Part shown: positions 6,334-14,897 of the stretch, in pieces | Layout of the letters: each line of letters starts with the position of its first letter | Numbering within the stretch: the first letter of the stretch is position 1 | Origin: DATCIH01 sp036507955 | GTDB taxonomy: Bacteria; Bacillota; Clostridia; Clostridiales; Clostridiaceae | Assembly (NCBI GenBank): GCA_036507955.1 | Contig: DATCIH010000022.1 | Coordinates: forward strand, 1 to 24,785 | Length of the DNA stretch: 24,785 nucleotides | Direction of reading: 5' to 3' | Translations under genes and position numbers: made by a program | Notes under the pieces: model-generated | Told to the model about the DNA's origin: nothing | Seen by the model: the letters and a program-made list of their open reading frames with translations, nothing else | Databases searched by the model: none

Positions 6334-8154
6334 TTACTTCCTGTTAGATTTCTTCCTTAAATTTGTATCTAAAATGCTTTTTCTCATTCTAATATTTTTA
6401 GGTGTAACTTCAACTAATTCATCTGATGATATAAACTCTAAACATTGCTCAAGAGACATTAGTCTAGGTGGAATAAGTTTTTGTGTATCATCAGAACTAG
6501 ATGATCTTGTATTTGACAAATGCTTCTTTTTGCATATATTAACTTCAATATCATCTGCTCTAGAGCATTCTCCTGCTATCATTCCCTCGTAAACTGGTAC
6601 ACCAGCTGCAATAAATAAACCGCCTCTTTCTTGTGCATTGAAAAGACCATAAGTTATAGATTCGCCTGTTTCGAAAACTACGAGTGAACCTCTAGTTCTT
6701 CCAGGAATTTCTCCCTTATATCTATCATAGCCATCAAGCACATGATTCATAATACCATTTCCTTTGGTATCCGTCATAAATTCACTTCTAAAACCAATTA
6801 GGCCTCTAGCTGGAATCCTAAATTCTAACCTCGTATATCCATTGACAGCAGAGGTCATATTTACCATTTCACCTTTTCTAGGTCCTAGCTTTTCCATTAT
6901 AACTCCTAGAAATTCCTCAGGCACATCGATAGTAAGGTATTCTATTGGCTCTAAGGTTACACCATTTTCCTCTTTAAATATTACTGTAGGCTTAGATACT
7001 TGGAATTCATAACCTTGTCTTCTCATAGTTTCAATTAATATAGATAAATGAAGTTCTCCTCTACCACTTACTTTAAAACCATCAATGGAACCGGAATCTT
7101 CAACTCTTAAGCTAACATTTGTTTCAAGTTCCTTTTGGAGTCTATCCCTTAAATGTCTTGAAGTAACAAAAATACCATCTTTACCAGCAAAAGGGGAGTC
7201 ATTTACTAAAAAATTCATTGTTAAAGTAGGTTCATCAATATCAACAAAAGGAAGTGACTCTGGTGAATCAATATCTGCAACGGTTTCTCCTATATTTACA
7301 TCAGGAATACCTGCAATAGCTATAATATCTCCAAGGAAAGCTTCTTCCGTCTCTTCTTTTTTTAAGCCAGTATATACATATATACTTGTCACCTTTACTT
7401 GAGACATTTGACCATCACGCCTAATTAGCATAACCTGCTGGTTCCTTTTAATGGAGCCTCTTTCAATTTTTCCAACAGCAATCTTTCCAACATATTCATT
7501 AGAATCAATTGTGGTAACTAGCATCTGAAAGGGCTTATCAACATATCCTTCTGGTGGTGCCACATGATCAATTATTGTATTAAATAAGGGAGTTAAATCA
7601 TTACTTTCATCAGTAAGATCTATTTTCGCAATACCTTCTCTAGCTGAACAATAAACTATTGGAAAGTCAAGCTGGGTATCAGTTGCACCTAACTCTAAAA
7701 ATAGGTCGAAAACTTCATCAATAACCTCGGAAGGCCTAGAATCAGCTCGGTCTATTTTATTTATTACGACTATAGGGTTTAGCTGCAATTCTAATGCTTT
7801 TTTTAGCACAAATTTAGTTTGTGGCATTGCACCTTCAAAGGCATCAACCACCAATAAAACACTGTCTACCATCTTTAATACTCGTTCTACTTCTCCACCA
7901 AAGTCTGCATGACCCGGTGTATCAACAATATTAATCTTTATTCCATTGTGAACAACAGAAGTATTTTTTGATAATATAGTGATTCCTCTTTCTTTTTCTA
8001 AGTCATTTGAATCCATTACTCTTTCTATTATTTTCTCATTATCTCTATAAATATGGCTTTGCTTTAATAGTGCATCCACTAAAGTTGTCTTGCCATGATC
8101 TACATGCGCAATAATTGCAATATTTCTAATATCTTCTCTTTTAAAAATTTCCAT
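6334..8154 (-). CDS. typA: Translational GTPase TypA/BipA
   Basis: The 606-residue protein has the family's usual length. The G-domain motifs are AHVDHGKTT (16-24), RGITI (56-60), DTPGHADFGGEVE (78-90) and NKID (132-135), followed by SAREG. An EF-G-like domain II, domain V and the TypA-specific C-terminal domain follow, including RIPARGLIGFRSEF. TypA binds the 70S ribosome and acts in ribosome assembly, cold and stress adaptation. I chose ATG 8154 because GGAGG lies 5 nt upstream. Upstream in-frame Met codons would add 21 hydrophobic residues not found in the family. It follows a terminator, so it probably heads the typA-mltG-trmR-U32-PBP operon. I did not find a convincing promoter. Confidence 0.97.
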   Translation of the reverse strand: MEIFKREDIRNIAIIAHVDHGKTTLVDALLKQSHIYRDNEKIIERVMDSNDLEKERGITILSKNTSVVHNGIKINIVDTPGHADFGGEVERVLKMVDSVLLVVDAFEGAMPQTKFVLKKALELQLNPIVVINKIDRADSRPSEVIDEVFDLFLELGATDTQLDFPIVYCSAREGIAKIDLTDESNDLTPLFNTIIDHVAPPEGYVDKPFQMLVTTIDSNEYVGKIAVGKIERGSIKRNQQVMLIRRDGQMSQVKVTSIYVYTGLKKEETEEAFLGDIIAIAGIPDVNIGETVADIDSPESLPFVDIDEPTLTMNFLVNDSPFAGKDGIFVTSRHLRDRLQKELETNVSLRVEDSGSIDGFKVSGRGELHLSILIETMRRQGYEFQVSKPTVIFKEENGVTLEPIEYLTIDVPEEFLGVIMEKLGPRKGEMVNMTSAVNGYTRLEFRIPARGLIGFRSEFMTDTKGNGIMNHVLDGYDRYKGEIPGRTRGSLVVFETGESITYGLFNAQERGGLFIAAGVPVYEGMIAGECSRADDIEVNICKKKHLSNTRSSSSDDTQKLIPPRLMSLEQCLEFISSDELVEVTPKNIRMRKSILDTNLRKKSNRK

Positions 8155-8192
8155 TTCTTCCTCCAACATTTGTAACATATTTAATTGTAAAT

Positions 8193-8232
8193 ATAAAAAA
8201 ATAAAAGTTGGATACAAAAGGGCGTATCCAAC
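8193..8232 (-). terminator. Terminator after ylbF
   Basis: The minus strand forms a 9-bp perfect stem (8224-8232 with 8207-8215) with an 8-nt loop, followed by a T-rich tail from 8206 to about 8195. It separates the RNase J-ylbF unit from typA. Confidence 0.85.
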
Positions 8233-8284
8233 TCATATCAATACAATTCTAATAACTAGTTTATTAAAAGTCAATAAAGTATTG

Positions 8285-8632
8285 TTATTTGATACCCAAT
8301 GTAAGATCAACACCTATAGCATTATTTAATATTTTCATTATATCTTCCCAAATAACGCTAAACTTGGCTTCTGCATTAAGATACAGCACTAAGTCAGGAT
8401 TTATTGAAACTACTGAACTGAAATTTTGCAGCTTGCCTTTAGTTTCCTCAGATAAAATACCTGTTTCAACTTGTTGAGTATATGCCTCTAATTGAAGCTT
8501 GCGTAAATCCTTCAGCATATTTTGAGCTGTGGAATTTCCTTTAATTTTATCATATGCTTTTCTAAATTGAATGATATCGGGATTATCCTCTAAGGCTCTT
8601 CCCAAATCATGAGCATTATCATAAATATTCAT
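8285..8632 (-). CDS. YlbF/YmcA family protein
   Basis: The 115-residue, largely helical protein fits the DUF964 family (YlbF/YmcA). It opens IYDNAHDLGRALEDNPDIIQFRKAYDKI, and helical repeats follow with NMLKDLRKLQLEAY. In Bacillus, YlbF, YmcA and YaaT form an Fe-S complex that directs RNase Y and affects sporulation and competence. Whether this single clostridial member does the same is unknown. It begins 47 nt after the RNase J stop with GGAGG 5 nt before ATG, so the two are probably co-transcribed. That is consistent with a shared link to RNA decay. Confidence 0.8.
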   Translation of the reverse strand: MNIYDNAHDLGRALEDNPDIIQFRKAYDKIKGNSTAQNMLKDLRKLQLEAYTQQVETGILSEETKGKLQNFSSVVSINPDLVLYLNAEAKFSVIWEDIMKILNNAIGVDLTLGIK

Positions 8633-8679
8633 TTAAACCTCCGCCTCCGTAATAATAATTAATTGTTACGACTTCTAAA

Positions 8680-10347
8680 CTATATTTCCATTATTATTGG
8701 TAAAATCATAGGTTTTCGTTTTGTCTTCTCATATAGAAAATTTCTCAAAGAATCTTTAATGTTAGTTTTTATTGATGCCCATTCTGTTATATGTTTTTCT
8801 TCACATTCCCTTAGAGTTTCTTTTACTAACATTCTTACTTGTTCCATTAAATCTTCCGATTCTTTCACATAAACAAATCCTCTTGATATAATATCAGGAC
8901 CTGCGATTACATTTCCAGATTCCTTTTCTATAGTTACCACTACTGTTAGTATTCCATCTTGAGAAAGATGTTTTCTATCTCTTAATACAATATTCCCAAC
9001 ATCGCCTACTCCTAAACCATCAACGAAGACTTGACCAGATGTCACTGTTCCATTTTTCTTAATGGAATCTCTTGTAACCTCTATTACATCACCATTCTCG
9101 ACAAGTATTATATTTTCCCTTGCCATTCCAAGTTTCACGGCTAATTCAGCATGTTGTTTTAAATGACGATATTCTCCATGAACAGGGATAAAAAACTTTG
9201 GGGCAACTAAGGTGTGCATAAGCTTAAGTTCTTCCTGACAAGCATGACCAGAAACATGAACATCGGCTAACACATCATAAATTACATTTGCACCCTTTTT
9301 AAACAGTTGATTTATAACGTTAGAAATCAACTTTTCATTACCAGGTATAGGTGATGCAGAAATAATAATAAGATCTCCATCTACAATATTAACTTTCTTA
9401 TGTTCAGAAGATGCCATTCTTGTAAGTGCAGACATTGGCTCACCTTGGCTACCAGTAGTAACAATAACAATCTTATCATTTGGGAATCTGTTTATTGAAT
9501 CTATAGTTATAAATACATCTTTATCAGCCTTAAGATATCCCAGTTCAGTAGCAACTGCACAAATATTTTCCATACTCCGCCCAGATACAGCCACTTTTCT
9601 TCCATACTTTTGAGCTACTGTAACAATTTGTTGAATTCTATGAATATTAGAAGCAAAAGTAGCAACTATAATTCTACCCTTAGCACTACCAAAAAACTTT
9701 TCAAAAGTTTCCCCAACAACGCTTTCAGACATAGTATATCCTGGTCTCTCAACATTTGTACTATCAGCAAGCATTGCTAGTACACCCTTTTTACCTAATT
9801 CTGCAAACCTTCCTAAATCAGGCAAATTGCCATCGATTGGAGTATAATCAATTTTAAAGTCTCCAGTATGTAAAATTACTCCTAAAGGTGTGTGTACAGC
9901 TATTGAAACTGAATCTGCAATACTATGACTTACTCTTATAAACTCCACAGACATAAAATCCAATTTGACAATATCTCTAGGTTTTACAATTCTTAATTCA
10001 ACCGTTCCTAGTAAGCCATGCTCTTTAAGCTTACTAGCTACTATACCTAAAGTAAGGTTAGTTCCATATACAGGAACATTCACTTGCTTCAGCACATAAG
10101 GCAATGCCCCTATATGGTCTTCATGTCCATGTGTTAAAAAAATTCCCTTTATTCTTTCAATATTTTTCACTAGATAAGTTACATCTGGTATAACTAAATC
10201 TATGCCTAGCATCTCTTCATCAGGGAACTTTAAACCACAGTCAATCACTATTATTTCTTCTTTATACTCGAAAGCAGTAATATTTTTCCCGATTTCGTTT
10301 ATGCCACCTAAGGGAATTATTCTTATTTTATCCCTTTCTTTCCGCAT
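8680..10347 (-). CDS. rnj: Ribonuclease J
   Basis: The 555-residue protein equals the length of Bacillus RNase J1. The metallo-beta-lactamase motif HGHEDHIG (His73, His75, Asp77, His78) binds the two metal ions. Other family hallmarks are SHSIADSVSIAVHTPLG, HTGDFKIDYTPIDG, GSQGEPMSALTRMA (beta-CASP), HVSGHACQEELKLM and FIPVHGEYRHL. A C-terminal domain is present. The enzyme is a cytoplasmic 5'-3' exonuclease and endonuclease in mRNA decay and rRNA maturation. The start at 10347 has AGGAGG 6 nt upstream. A longer frame upstream adds 17 residues without support. Only one RNase J is visible here, and I cannot tell whether a second paralogue exists elsewhere. Confidence 0.96.
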   Translation of the reverse strand: MRKERDKIRIIPLGGINEIGKNITAFEYKEEIIVIDCGLKFPDEEMLGIDLVIPDVTYLVKNIERIKGIFLTHGHEDHIGALPYVLKQVNVPVYGTNLTLGIVASKLKEHGLLGTVELRIVKPRDIVKLDFMSVEFIRVSHSIADSVSIAVHTPLGVILHTGDFKIDYTPIDGNLPDLGRFAELGKKGVLAMLADSTNVERPGYTMSESVVGETFEKFFGSAKGRIIVATFASNIHRIQQIVTVAQKYGRKVAVSGRSMENICAVATELGYLKADKDVFITIDSINRFPNDKIVIVTTGSQGEPMSALTRMASSEHKKVNIVDGDLIIISASPIPGNEKLISNVINQLFKKGANVIYDVLADVHVSGHACQEELKLMHTLVAPKFFIPVHGEYRHLKQHAELAVKLGMARENIILVENGDVIEVTRDSIKKNGTVTSGQVFVDGLGVGDVGNIVLRDRKHLSQDGILTVVVTIEKESGNVIAGPDIISRGFVYVKESEDLMEQVRMLVKETLRECEEKHITEWASIKTNIKDSLRNFLYEKTKRKPMILPIIMEI

Positions 10348-10426
10348 ACTTTCCCTCCTTTGATTTTGAATATGCGCTCTACTATAAGGCTGGTCCAAAC
10401 TAGACTAACCTTACATTTAAAGTTTA

Positions 10427-10888
10427 TTATATGTTATTTTTTTTCTTACATTCACTACAAATACCATAAAACTTTACGCTGTGATTTCTAATTTGAAAAT
10501 TATATTTAGTTTGTACATCGTGTTCTAATATTTCTAACAAATCACCCTCAACTTCTGTAACCTTTCCACAATTAGTACATATCAGGTGATGATGTTGATG
10601 ATATTCATCCTCGTGGACTAATTCATATCTATTACATCCATCGTTTAAATCTAATTTGCATACAACCCCTATGTCTTCTAGAAGCTGAACAGTCCTATAG
10701 ACTGTAGCTAAGCCTATCTCAGGGCAATCTTGCTTAACAAGATCATAAACCTCCTCAGTTGTTAAGTGGCTTCCTTCATTTCTTATAATAATATCAACTA
10801 CAGCTCTTCTTTGAGGAGTAAGTTTATAGCCCTTATTTTTAAGATTATCCTTTAGTTTTTGAATTTCTTGTGCTGTAAGCTTAGACAT
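10427..10888 (-). CDS. fur: Fur-family metal-responsive transcriptional repressor
   Basis: The 153-residue protein has an N-terminal winged helix (KLTPQRRAVVDII and GLATVYRTVQLLEDIG). A C-terminal dimerisation domain carries two CxxC pairs (Cys104/107 in CTNCGK, Cys144/147 in CSEC) for structural zinc, and a His-rich stretch YHQHHHLIC for the regulatory metal. The HHHLIC stretch favours Fur or Zur over the peroxide sensor PerR, but the ligand cannot be decided by eye. The promoter at 10933-10961 gives a leader of about 38 nt to the ATG at 10888. A TTG at 10912 would leave no room for a ribosome binding site. The gene lies about 80 nt upstream of RNase J. Confidence 0.88.
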   Translation of the reverse strand: MSKLTAQEIQKLKDNLKNKGYKLTPQRRAVVDIIIRNEGSHLTTEEVYDLVKQDCPEIGLATVYRTVQLLEDIGVVCKLDLNDGCNRYELVHEDEYHQHHHLICTNCGKVTEVEGDLLEILEHDVQTKYNFQIRNHSVKFYGICSECKKKNNI

Positions 10889-10932
10889 TATTACTAAAAC
10901 CCCACTTTGCAAATATAGTACAGAATGTTCTA

Positions 10933-10961
10933 ATTGTAATATAGAATGATAAAATTGTCAA
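10933..10961 (-). promoter_or_regulatory. Sigma-A promoter of fur
   Basis: On the minus strand TTGACA (10961-10956), a 17-nt spacer and TACAAT (10938-10933) form a near-consensus sigma-A promoter. AGAATG-type half motifs occur around and just after the -10 (10922-10946). They could be an operator for autoregulation, but they do not match a standard Fur box. Confidence 0.8.
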
Positions 10962-10980
10962 TTTATAAAATTTGCTTTCA

Positions 10981-11026
10981 ACCAACTTGTACTGTTTACA
11001 AGCCACTGCCCTTTAGGGTAGTTGGT
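10981..11026. other. Compact three-way-junction inverted repeat structure
   Basis: Three helices can form within 46 nt. P1 is 10981-10985 with 11022-11026. P2 is CTTGTA (10986-10991) with TACAAG (10997-11002). P3 is CTGCCC (11006-11011) with GGGTAG (11016-11021). P3 has a G-U wobble if read on the plus strand but an A-C mismatch on the minus strand. It lies between the DUF1292 stop and the fur promoter. No T-run follows on either strand, so it is not a standard terminator. Its role is unknown. Confidence 0.4.
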
Positions 11027-11050
11027 AGTTGACAATGAAATATATAAGAA

Positions 11051-11317
11051 TTAATTTAGTAAATCTAAAGTAGATACGGCTTCAAAAGCTTCAGATACTA
11101 TAGCTAGCTCTTCATCATCTTCAACAACAGCCAGCACATCTTCACCTTTTTCGTCCTTGTCTATTCTTAGCGCTATGGCTTCTTCGTCTTCTTCTACTGC
11201 ATCCGATGGTATGACAATTAGATATTCCTTGTCTTTAATATCAATCTTTGTAATAATGTCAAAGCTTACTTCTTCTCCATTTTCATCATAAAGTAAAATA
11301 GATTCCATCTCATCCAT
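11051..11317 (-). CDS. DUF1292 protein (YrzB-like)
   Basis: The 88-residue, very acidic protein fits DUF1292. It has ILLYDENGEEVSFDIITKIDIKDKEYLIVIP and then an Asp/Glu-rich middle, with ALRIDKDEKGEDVLAVVEDDEE. Its function is not established in any organism as far as I know. It follows ruvX by 31 nt and belongs to the conserved ireB-ruvX-DUF1292 trio found after alaS in many Firmicutes. A Shine-Dalgarno sequence AGGAG lies rather far (about 15 nt) from the ATG. An internal ATG three codons on is no better placed. Confidence 0.85.
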   Translation of the reverse strand: MDEMESILLYDENGEEVSFDIITKIDIKDKEYLIVIPSDAVEEDEEAIALRIDKDEKGEDVLAVVEDDEELAIVSEAFEAVSTLDLLN

Positions 11318-11348
11318 AATTATTTATTTTCACTCCTTACCTAATAAT

Positions 11349-11774
11349 TTATAAATTATTTTTATTTTTTAAACTGTTCAAATAACCCTCTAAAATATAA
11401 CAAGCTGCAATCTTATCTACTAAACTTTTTCTTTTTGTCCTTGATAAGTTTCCCTCTAGCATAATTCTATTAGCTGAAATAGTAGTCATCCTTTCATCTT
11501 GAAACATAATTTTAATATTAAGGTAGGCTTCTAATTCTTTGCAAAATTGAATTACCTTTTCACTTTGAGGTCCTAAAGAATTGTTCATATTTTTGGGTAA
11601 CCCAGCTACAATATCTGTTACCTCTTTTTCTTCATAAATCTTTTTAATTTCATCAAAATCTTTTGCCACAGAAGTTCTTCTTATAGTAGTCAGTCCCTGA
11701 GCCGTATACCCTAAAGGATCACTGACAGCTATACCAATAGTTTTATCCCCTATGTCTAGTCCTAGTACTCTCAT
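11349..11774 (-). CDS. ruvX: RuvX/YqgF pre-16S rRNA nuclease family protein
   Basis: The 141-residue protein begins MRVLGLDIGDKTIGIAVSD, the YqgF RNase H-like fold with catalytic Asp7. VAGLPKNMNNSLG, FQDERMTT and DKIAACYILEGYL complete the family signature. YqgF in Escherichia coli processes the 5' end of 16S rRNA. The name RuvX reflects an older suggested Holliday-junction role. AGGAG lies 6 nt before the ATG. It sits between ireB and DUF1292 as in other Firmicutes, though a terminator-like hairpin separates it from ireB. Confidence 0.95.
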   Translation of the reverse strand: MRVLGLDIGDKTIGIAVSDPLGYTAQGLTTIRRTSVAKDFDEIKKIYEEKEVTDIVAGLPKNMNNSLGPQSEKVIQFCKELEAYLNIKIMFQDERMTTISANRIMLEGNLSRTKRKSLVDKIAACYILEGYLNSLKNKNNL

Positions 11775-11835
11775 TATTTTCTCCTTTTAAGATAGAAAAT
11801 ATAATTAATAATATAGCTTTCTACTTTATTTTATT

Positions 11836-11863
11836 CTAAAAATAAAAATGCCCATAGGGCATT
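11836..11863 (-). terminator. Terminator or attenuator between ireB and ruvX
   Basis: On the minus strand a perfect 7-bp stem AATGCCC/GGGCATT (11863-11857 with 11853-11847) with a 3-nt loop is followed by TTTTATTTTTA. It starts 3 nt after the ireB stop, so read-through into ruvX may be partial. Confidence 0.75.
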
Positions 11864-11866
11864 AAT

Positions 11867-12121
11867 TTATTTAATATCAAGATAAACTTTTAATACCTCT
11901 TCTAGAATCTCATTTCTTTCCAGCTTACCAACCATGGCTCTTGCTCCATTGAAATTTGTAATATAGGAAGGATCCCCTGAAATAAGATATCCAACCATTT
12001 GGTTTACAGGATTATAACCTTTAGTCATCAAAGAAGTATATACCTCACCTAATATTTCCTTTGTAAGTTCCTTCTTATTTTTTGAAAAATCAAATTGCAT
12101 AGTATTATCATTGTTACTCAC
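11867..12121 (-). CDS. ireB: IreB family regulatory phosphoprotein (UPF0297)
   Basis: The 84-residue protein matches UPF0297/DUF965, with MQFDFSKNKKELTKEILGEVYTSL, KGYNPVNQMVGYLISGDPSYI and NGARAMVGKLERNEILEEVLKVYL. In Enterococcus faecalis IreB is phosphorylated by the PASTA kinase IreK on N-terminal Thr residues and tunes cephalosporin resistance. Here an N-terminal Thr (residue 7, in DNTMQF) is present, so the same input is possible. The start is GTG at 12121, 8 nt after GAGGTG. It lies 116 nt downstream of alaS, with its own candidate promoter. Confidence 0.93.
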   Translation of the reverse strand: MSNNDNTMQFDFSKNKKELTKEILGEVYTSLMTKGYNPVNQMVGYLISGDPSYITNFNGARAMVGKLERNEILEEVLKVYLDIK

Positions 12122-12164
12122 TTTTTAAACACCTCACTTTATCAGTAAAGTAGCTAGCCTCTAT

Positions 12165-12215
12165 ATTATACCCTAATTATAACTTAAAATATAATTAAGT
12201 TATAATTAATTATAA
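12165..12215 (-). promoter_or_regulatory. Candidate ireB promoter region with AT-only inverted repeats
   Basis: A perfect -10 (TATAAT, minus 12170-12165) lies upstream of ireB, but the -35 at 17 nt is poor. Just upstream is a 13-bp perfect inverted repeat (12174-12186 with 12196-12208). A 16-bp palindrome (12200-12215) overlaps its right arm. The repeats could be an alaS 3' structure or an operator. They contain almost only A and T, so chance is a real possibility. Confidence 0.35.
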
Positions 12216-12237
12216 AACAGTTTATGCAAAAAGTACA

Positions 12238-14874
12238 CTAACTAACTATACTTTTAATTATATTTTCAACTTTTTCAAAAGCCTCAGCAAGCATTTCTGG
12301 GTTTTTCCCACCAGCTTGTGCCATATCCGCTCTTCCCCCACCATTTCCACCGGTTATGATGGCAGCCTCTTTAACTAATTTCCCACAATTTACACCCTTT
12401 GTAACCACTTGCTTAGAAGCCATTGCAACAAAGTTAACCTTGCCAGAAGATGTGGTTGCCAGCATTACAATACCTTCTCCTATTTTATCCTTCAACTTTT
12501 CTGCTGTATTTCTTAATGCATCTACATCCATTTGTGGCAATGTAGCTAAAATATATTTTAAACCATTTACTTCTTTTAGACTCTTTAAAGCTTCCATATT
12601 AAAATCTTCTAATAGTTTTTCCTTAAACTCCCCAATTTCTTTATCCTTTTCTTTTAACTCTTTTAGCAGGGCTTCCAGTTTATGTGGTATATCTTTTTCT
12701 GAACATTTAAGGATACTCTCCATATGCTTTAAATCCATGTCTTTACTATTAAAATGATTAATGCTATTAAAGCCTGTTATTGCTTCTATTCTTCTTATCC
12801 CTGCAGCAATACCTGTCTCGGATATAATCTTAAAAAGTCCTATCTCTCCAGTATTTCTAACATGGGTTCCACCGCATAGTTCCTTACTAAAGCCTTCCAC
12901 CGATACAACTCTAACTTCATCTTTATATTTTTCATCAAAGAGAGCTGTGGCTCCCGATTCTTTAGCTTCTTCAAGAGACATAATATGAGTTATTACAGCT
13001 TGTGCCTTCATAATATTTTCATTAACTAGCTCTTCAACCTTCTTTAGCTGCTCAGAATTAATTGGTTCAAAATGAGTAAAGTCAAATCTTAACCTATCCT
13101 CATCTACTAAAGAACCGGATTGGTGAACGTGAAGACCAACAATATCCCTAAGAGCAGACTGCAATAAATGGGTTGCAGTATGATTTTTACATATATTACT
13201 TCTTCTTTTAATATCAACGCTTAAAGTCACCTCATCCTCGATACTGGTTTGTCCTTGTAATATTTTTACGAAATGAAGAATCTTTCCGGAAATATTTTTT
13301 CTACATGCAAAAACCTCAGCTTTAAAATGATCATTAAAAATAAAGCCTATATCTCCTACTTGCCCTCCCATCTCAGCATAAAAAGGTGAACTTTCTGTGA
13401 TAAGTATACCTTCTTCCTTTTCTTTAATTAAAGAAGCAAATTCTTCATCTCTAATTAAATATAGTATTTTAGCTTTTTCTTCTAAGGTATCATAGCCATC
13501 AAACTTAACATTACTGTCAGCAGGTATTTTATCAGTTATACTACTATCAATTCCCATATAATTGGTTACATTTCTAGCAGCTCTAGCCCTTTCTCTTTGC
13601 TGTTTCATTTCATAGTCAAAAGCCTCCTTGTCAAAGCTGAAACCTTTTTCTTCAAGTATCTCGTTTGTGAGTTCGGAAGGGAATCCATAGGTGTCATATA
13701 ATTTAAAAACCTTATCTCCACTGAGTACGGAGTTCTTATCGCTTAGCTCACCTAAATACACCTTTAAGATTTCTATTCCAGAATCTATGGTCTCGCTGAA
13801 ACGTTCCTCTTCTAGCTTAATAATTTTTTTAATTAAATCCTTTTTATCTAAAAGCTCATTATAAGCTAAAGAAGAATTATCTATAACTACATCGCAAATC
13901 TTATATAAAAAGCAAGAATCTGTTCCAAGTAATCTACTATGTCTGGCTGCTCTTCTTAATAGTCGTCTTAGTACATAGCCTCTTCCCTCATTTGAAGGCA
14001 TTACTCCATCGCTAATCATAAAGGTAACACTTCTTATATGATCTGTGATAATTCTAAGTGATATGTCCTTTTCCTTATCTTTTCCATATTGAACCTTTGT
14101 TAGACTAACAACTTTGTCTAATATACTTTTTATAGTATCAACCTCAAATATATTATCTTTACCCTGCATAATTGTAGCCATACGTTCAAGACCCATACCT
14201 GTATCAATGTTAGGATTTGCTAGTTTATTATAATTCCCATCCTCTTCTTTATTAAATTGGGTAAAAACCAAATTCCAGAACTCGACTACTCTATCTTCTT
14301 CTCCTGCTTTAAGAAAATCTTCAGTACTAGTAATAGCACCTTCTCCTCTATCATAATGTATTTCAGAGCAAGGACCACATGGACCAGTACCATGCTCCCA
14401 AAAATTCTCTTCTTTTCCTAATCTGAAAATCCTACTTGGGTCAATATCTGTTGATTTCACCCAAATATCATAGGCTTCATCATCATCAGTAAAAATGGTT
14501 ACATACAATTTATTCTTATTTATCTTTAAAACTTCTGTTACAAAATCCCAAGCCCAAGGAATAATCTCTTCTTTAAAATAATCACCAAAAGAAAAGTTCC
14601 CAAGCATCTCAAAAAATGTTGCATGCCTTGAGGTTATGCCAACATTATCAATATCTCCTGTCCTAATACATTTCTGGCAGGTTGTTATCCTTTTGCTTGG
14701 CGGAATCTCTAGACCTGTAAAGTAAGCCTTAAATGGCGCCATCCCAGCATTTATTAGTAATAGACTTTTATCTTTCTGAGGAACTAATGAATAACTATCT
14801 AATCTAAGATGGCCCTTTCCTTCAAAAAACTTTAAATATGTTTCTCTTATCTCATTTAGTCCTAAATATTCCAT
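12238..14874 (-). CDS. alaS: Alanyl-tRNA synthetase
   Basis: The 878-residue, full-length class II synthetase attaches alanine to tRNA-Ala in the cytoplasm. The catalytic core includes FFEMLGNFSFGDYFKEE, EHGTGPCGPCSEIHYDRG and NIDTGMGLERM. The editing domain has the zinc-site pattern HTATHLL (His565, His569) with CGGTHVRNTG (Cys667, His671). The C-terminal oligomerisation domain ends with GGNGGGRADMAQAGGKNP. The start at 14874 has GGAGGA 6 nt upstream. An upstream in-frame TTG adds 24 residues, but these are encoded by the T-box terminator and are not real. Expression is probably controlled by the leader at 14898-15018. Confidence 0.97.
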   Translation of the reverse strand: MEYLGLNEIRETYLKFFEGKGHLRLDSYSLVPQKDKSLLLINAGMAPFKAYFTGLEIPPSKRITTCQKCIRTGDIDNVGITSRHATFFEMLGNFSFGDYFKEEIIPWAWDFVTEVLKINKNKLYVTIFTDDDEAYDIWVKSTDIDPSRIFRLGKEENFWEHGTGPCGPCSEIHYDRGEGAITSTEDFLKAGEEDRVVEFWNLVFTQFNKEEDGNYNKLANPNIDTGMGLERMATIMQGKDNIFEVDTIKSILDKVVSLTKVQYGKDKEKDISLRIITDHIRSVTFMISDGVMPSNEGRGYVLRRLLRRAARHSRLLGTDSCFLYKICDVVIDNSSLAYNELLDKKDLIKKIIKLEEERFSETIDSGIEILKVYLGELSDKNSVLSGDKVFKLYDTYGFPSELTNEILEEKGFSFDKEAFDYEMKQQRERARAARNVTNYMGIDSSITDKIPADSNVKFDGYDTLEEKAKILYLIRDEEFASLIKEKEEGILITESSPFYAEMGGQVGDIGFIFNDHFKAEVFACRKNISGKILHFVKILQGQTSIEDEVTLSVDIKRRSNICKNHTATHLLQSALRDIVGLHVHQSGSLVDEDRLRFDFTHFEPINSEQLKKVEELVNENIMKAQAVITHIMSLEEAKESGATALFDEKYKDEVRVVSVEGFSKELCGGTHVRNTGEIGLFKIISETGIAAGIRRIEAITGFNSINHFNSKDMDLKHMESILKCSEKDIPHKLEALLKELKEKDKEIGEFKEKLLEDFNMEALKSLKEVNGLKYILATLPQMDVDALRNTAEKLKDKIGEGIVMLATTSSGKVNFVAMASKQVVTKGVNCGKLVKEAAIITGGNGGGRADMAQAGGKNPEMLAEAFEKVENIIKSIVS

Positions 14875-14897
14875 AATATCTCCTCCAATATAATAAT

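Noticed and set aside
8155..8217. A 21-residue N-terminal extension of TypA
   Set aside because: It is hydrophobic, unlike the family, and runs back into the terminator region. ATG 8154 has its own GGAGG.
10348..10430. An imperfect hairpin between fur and the RNase J gene as a terminator
   Set aside because: The stem (about 10380-10413) has a mismatch and a wobble pair, and no T-run follows on the minus strand.
11029..11051. A plus-strand TTGACA that might drive antisense RNA across DUF1292
   Set aside because: The hexamer 17 nt downstream (TAATTT) is a poor -10, and nothing else supports a transcript.
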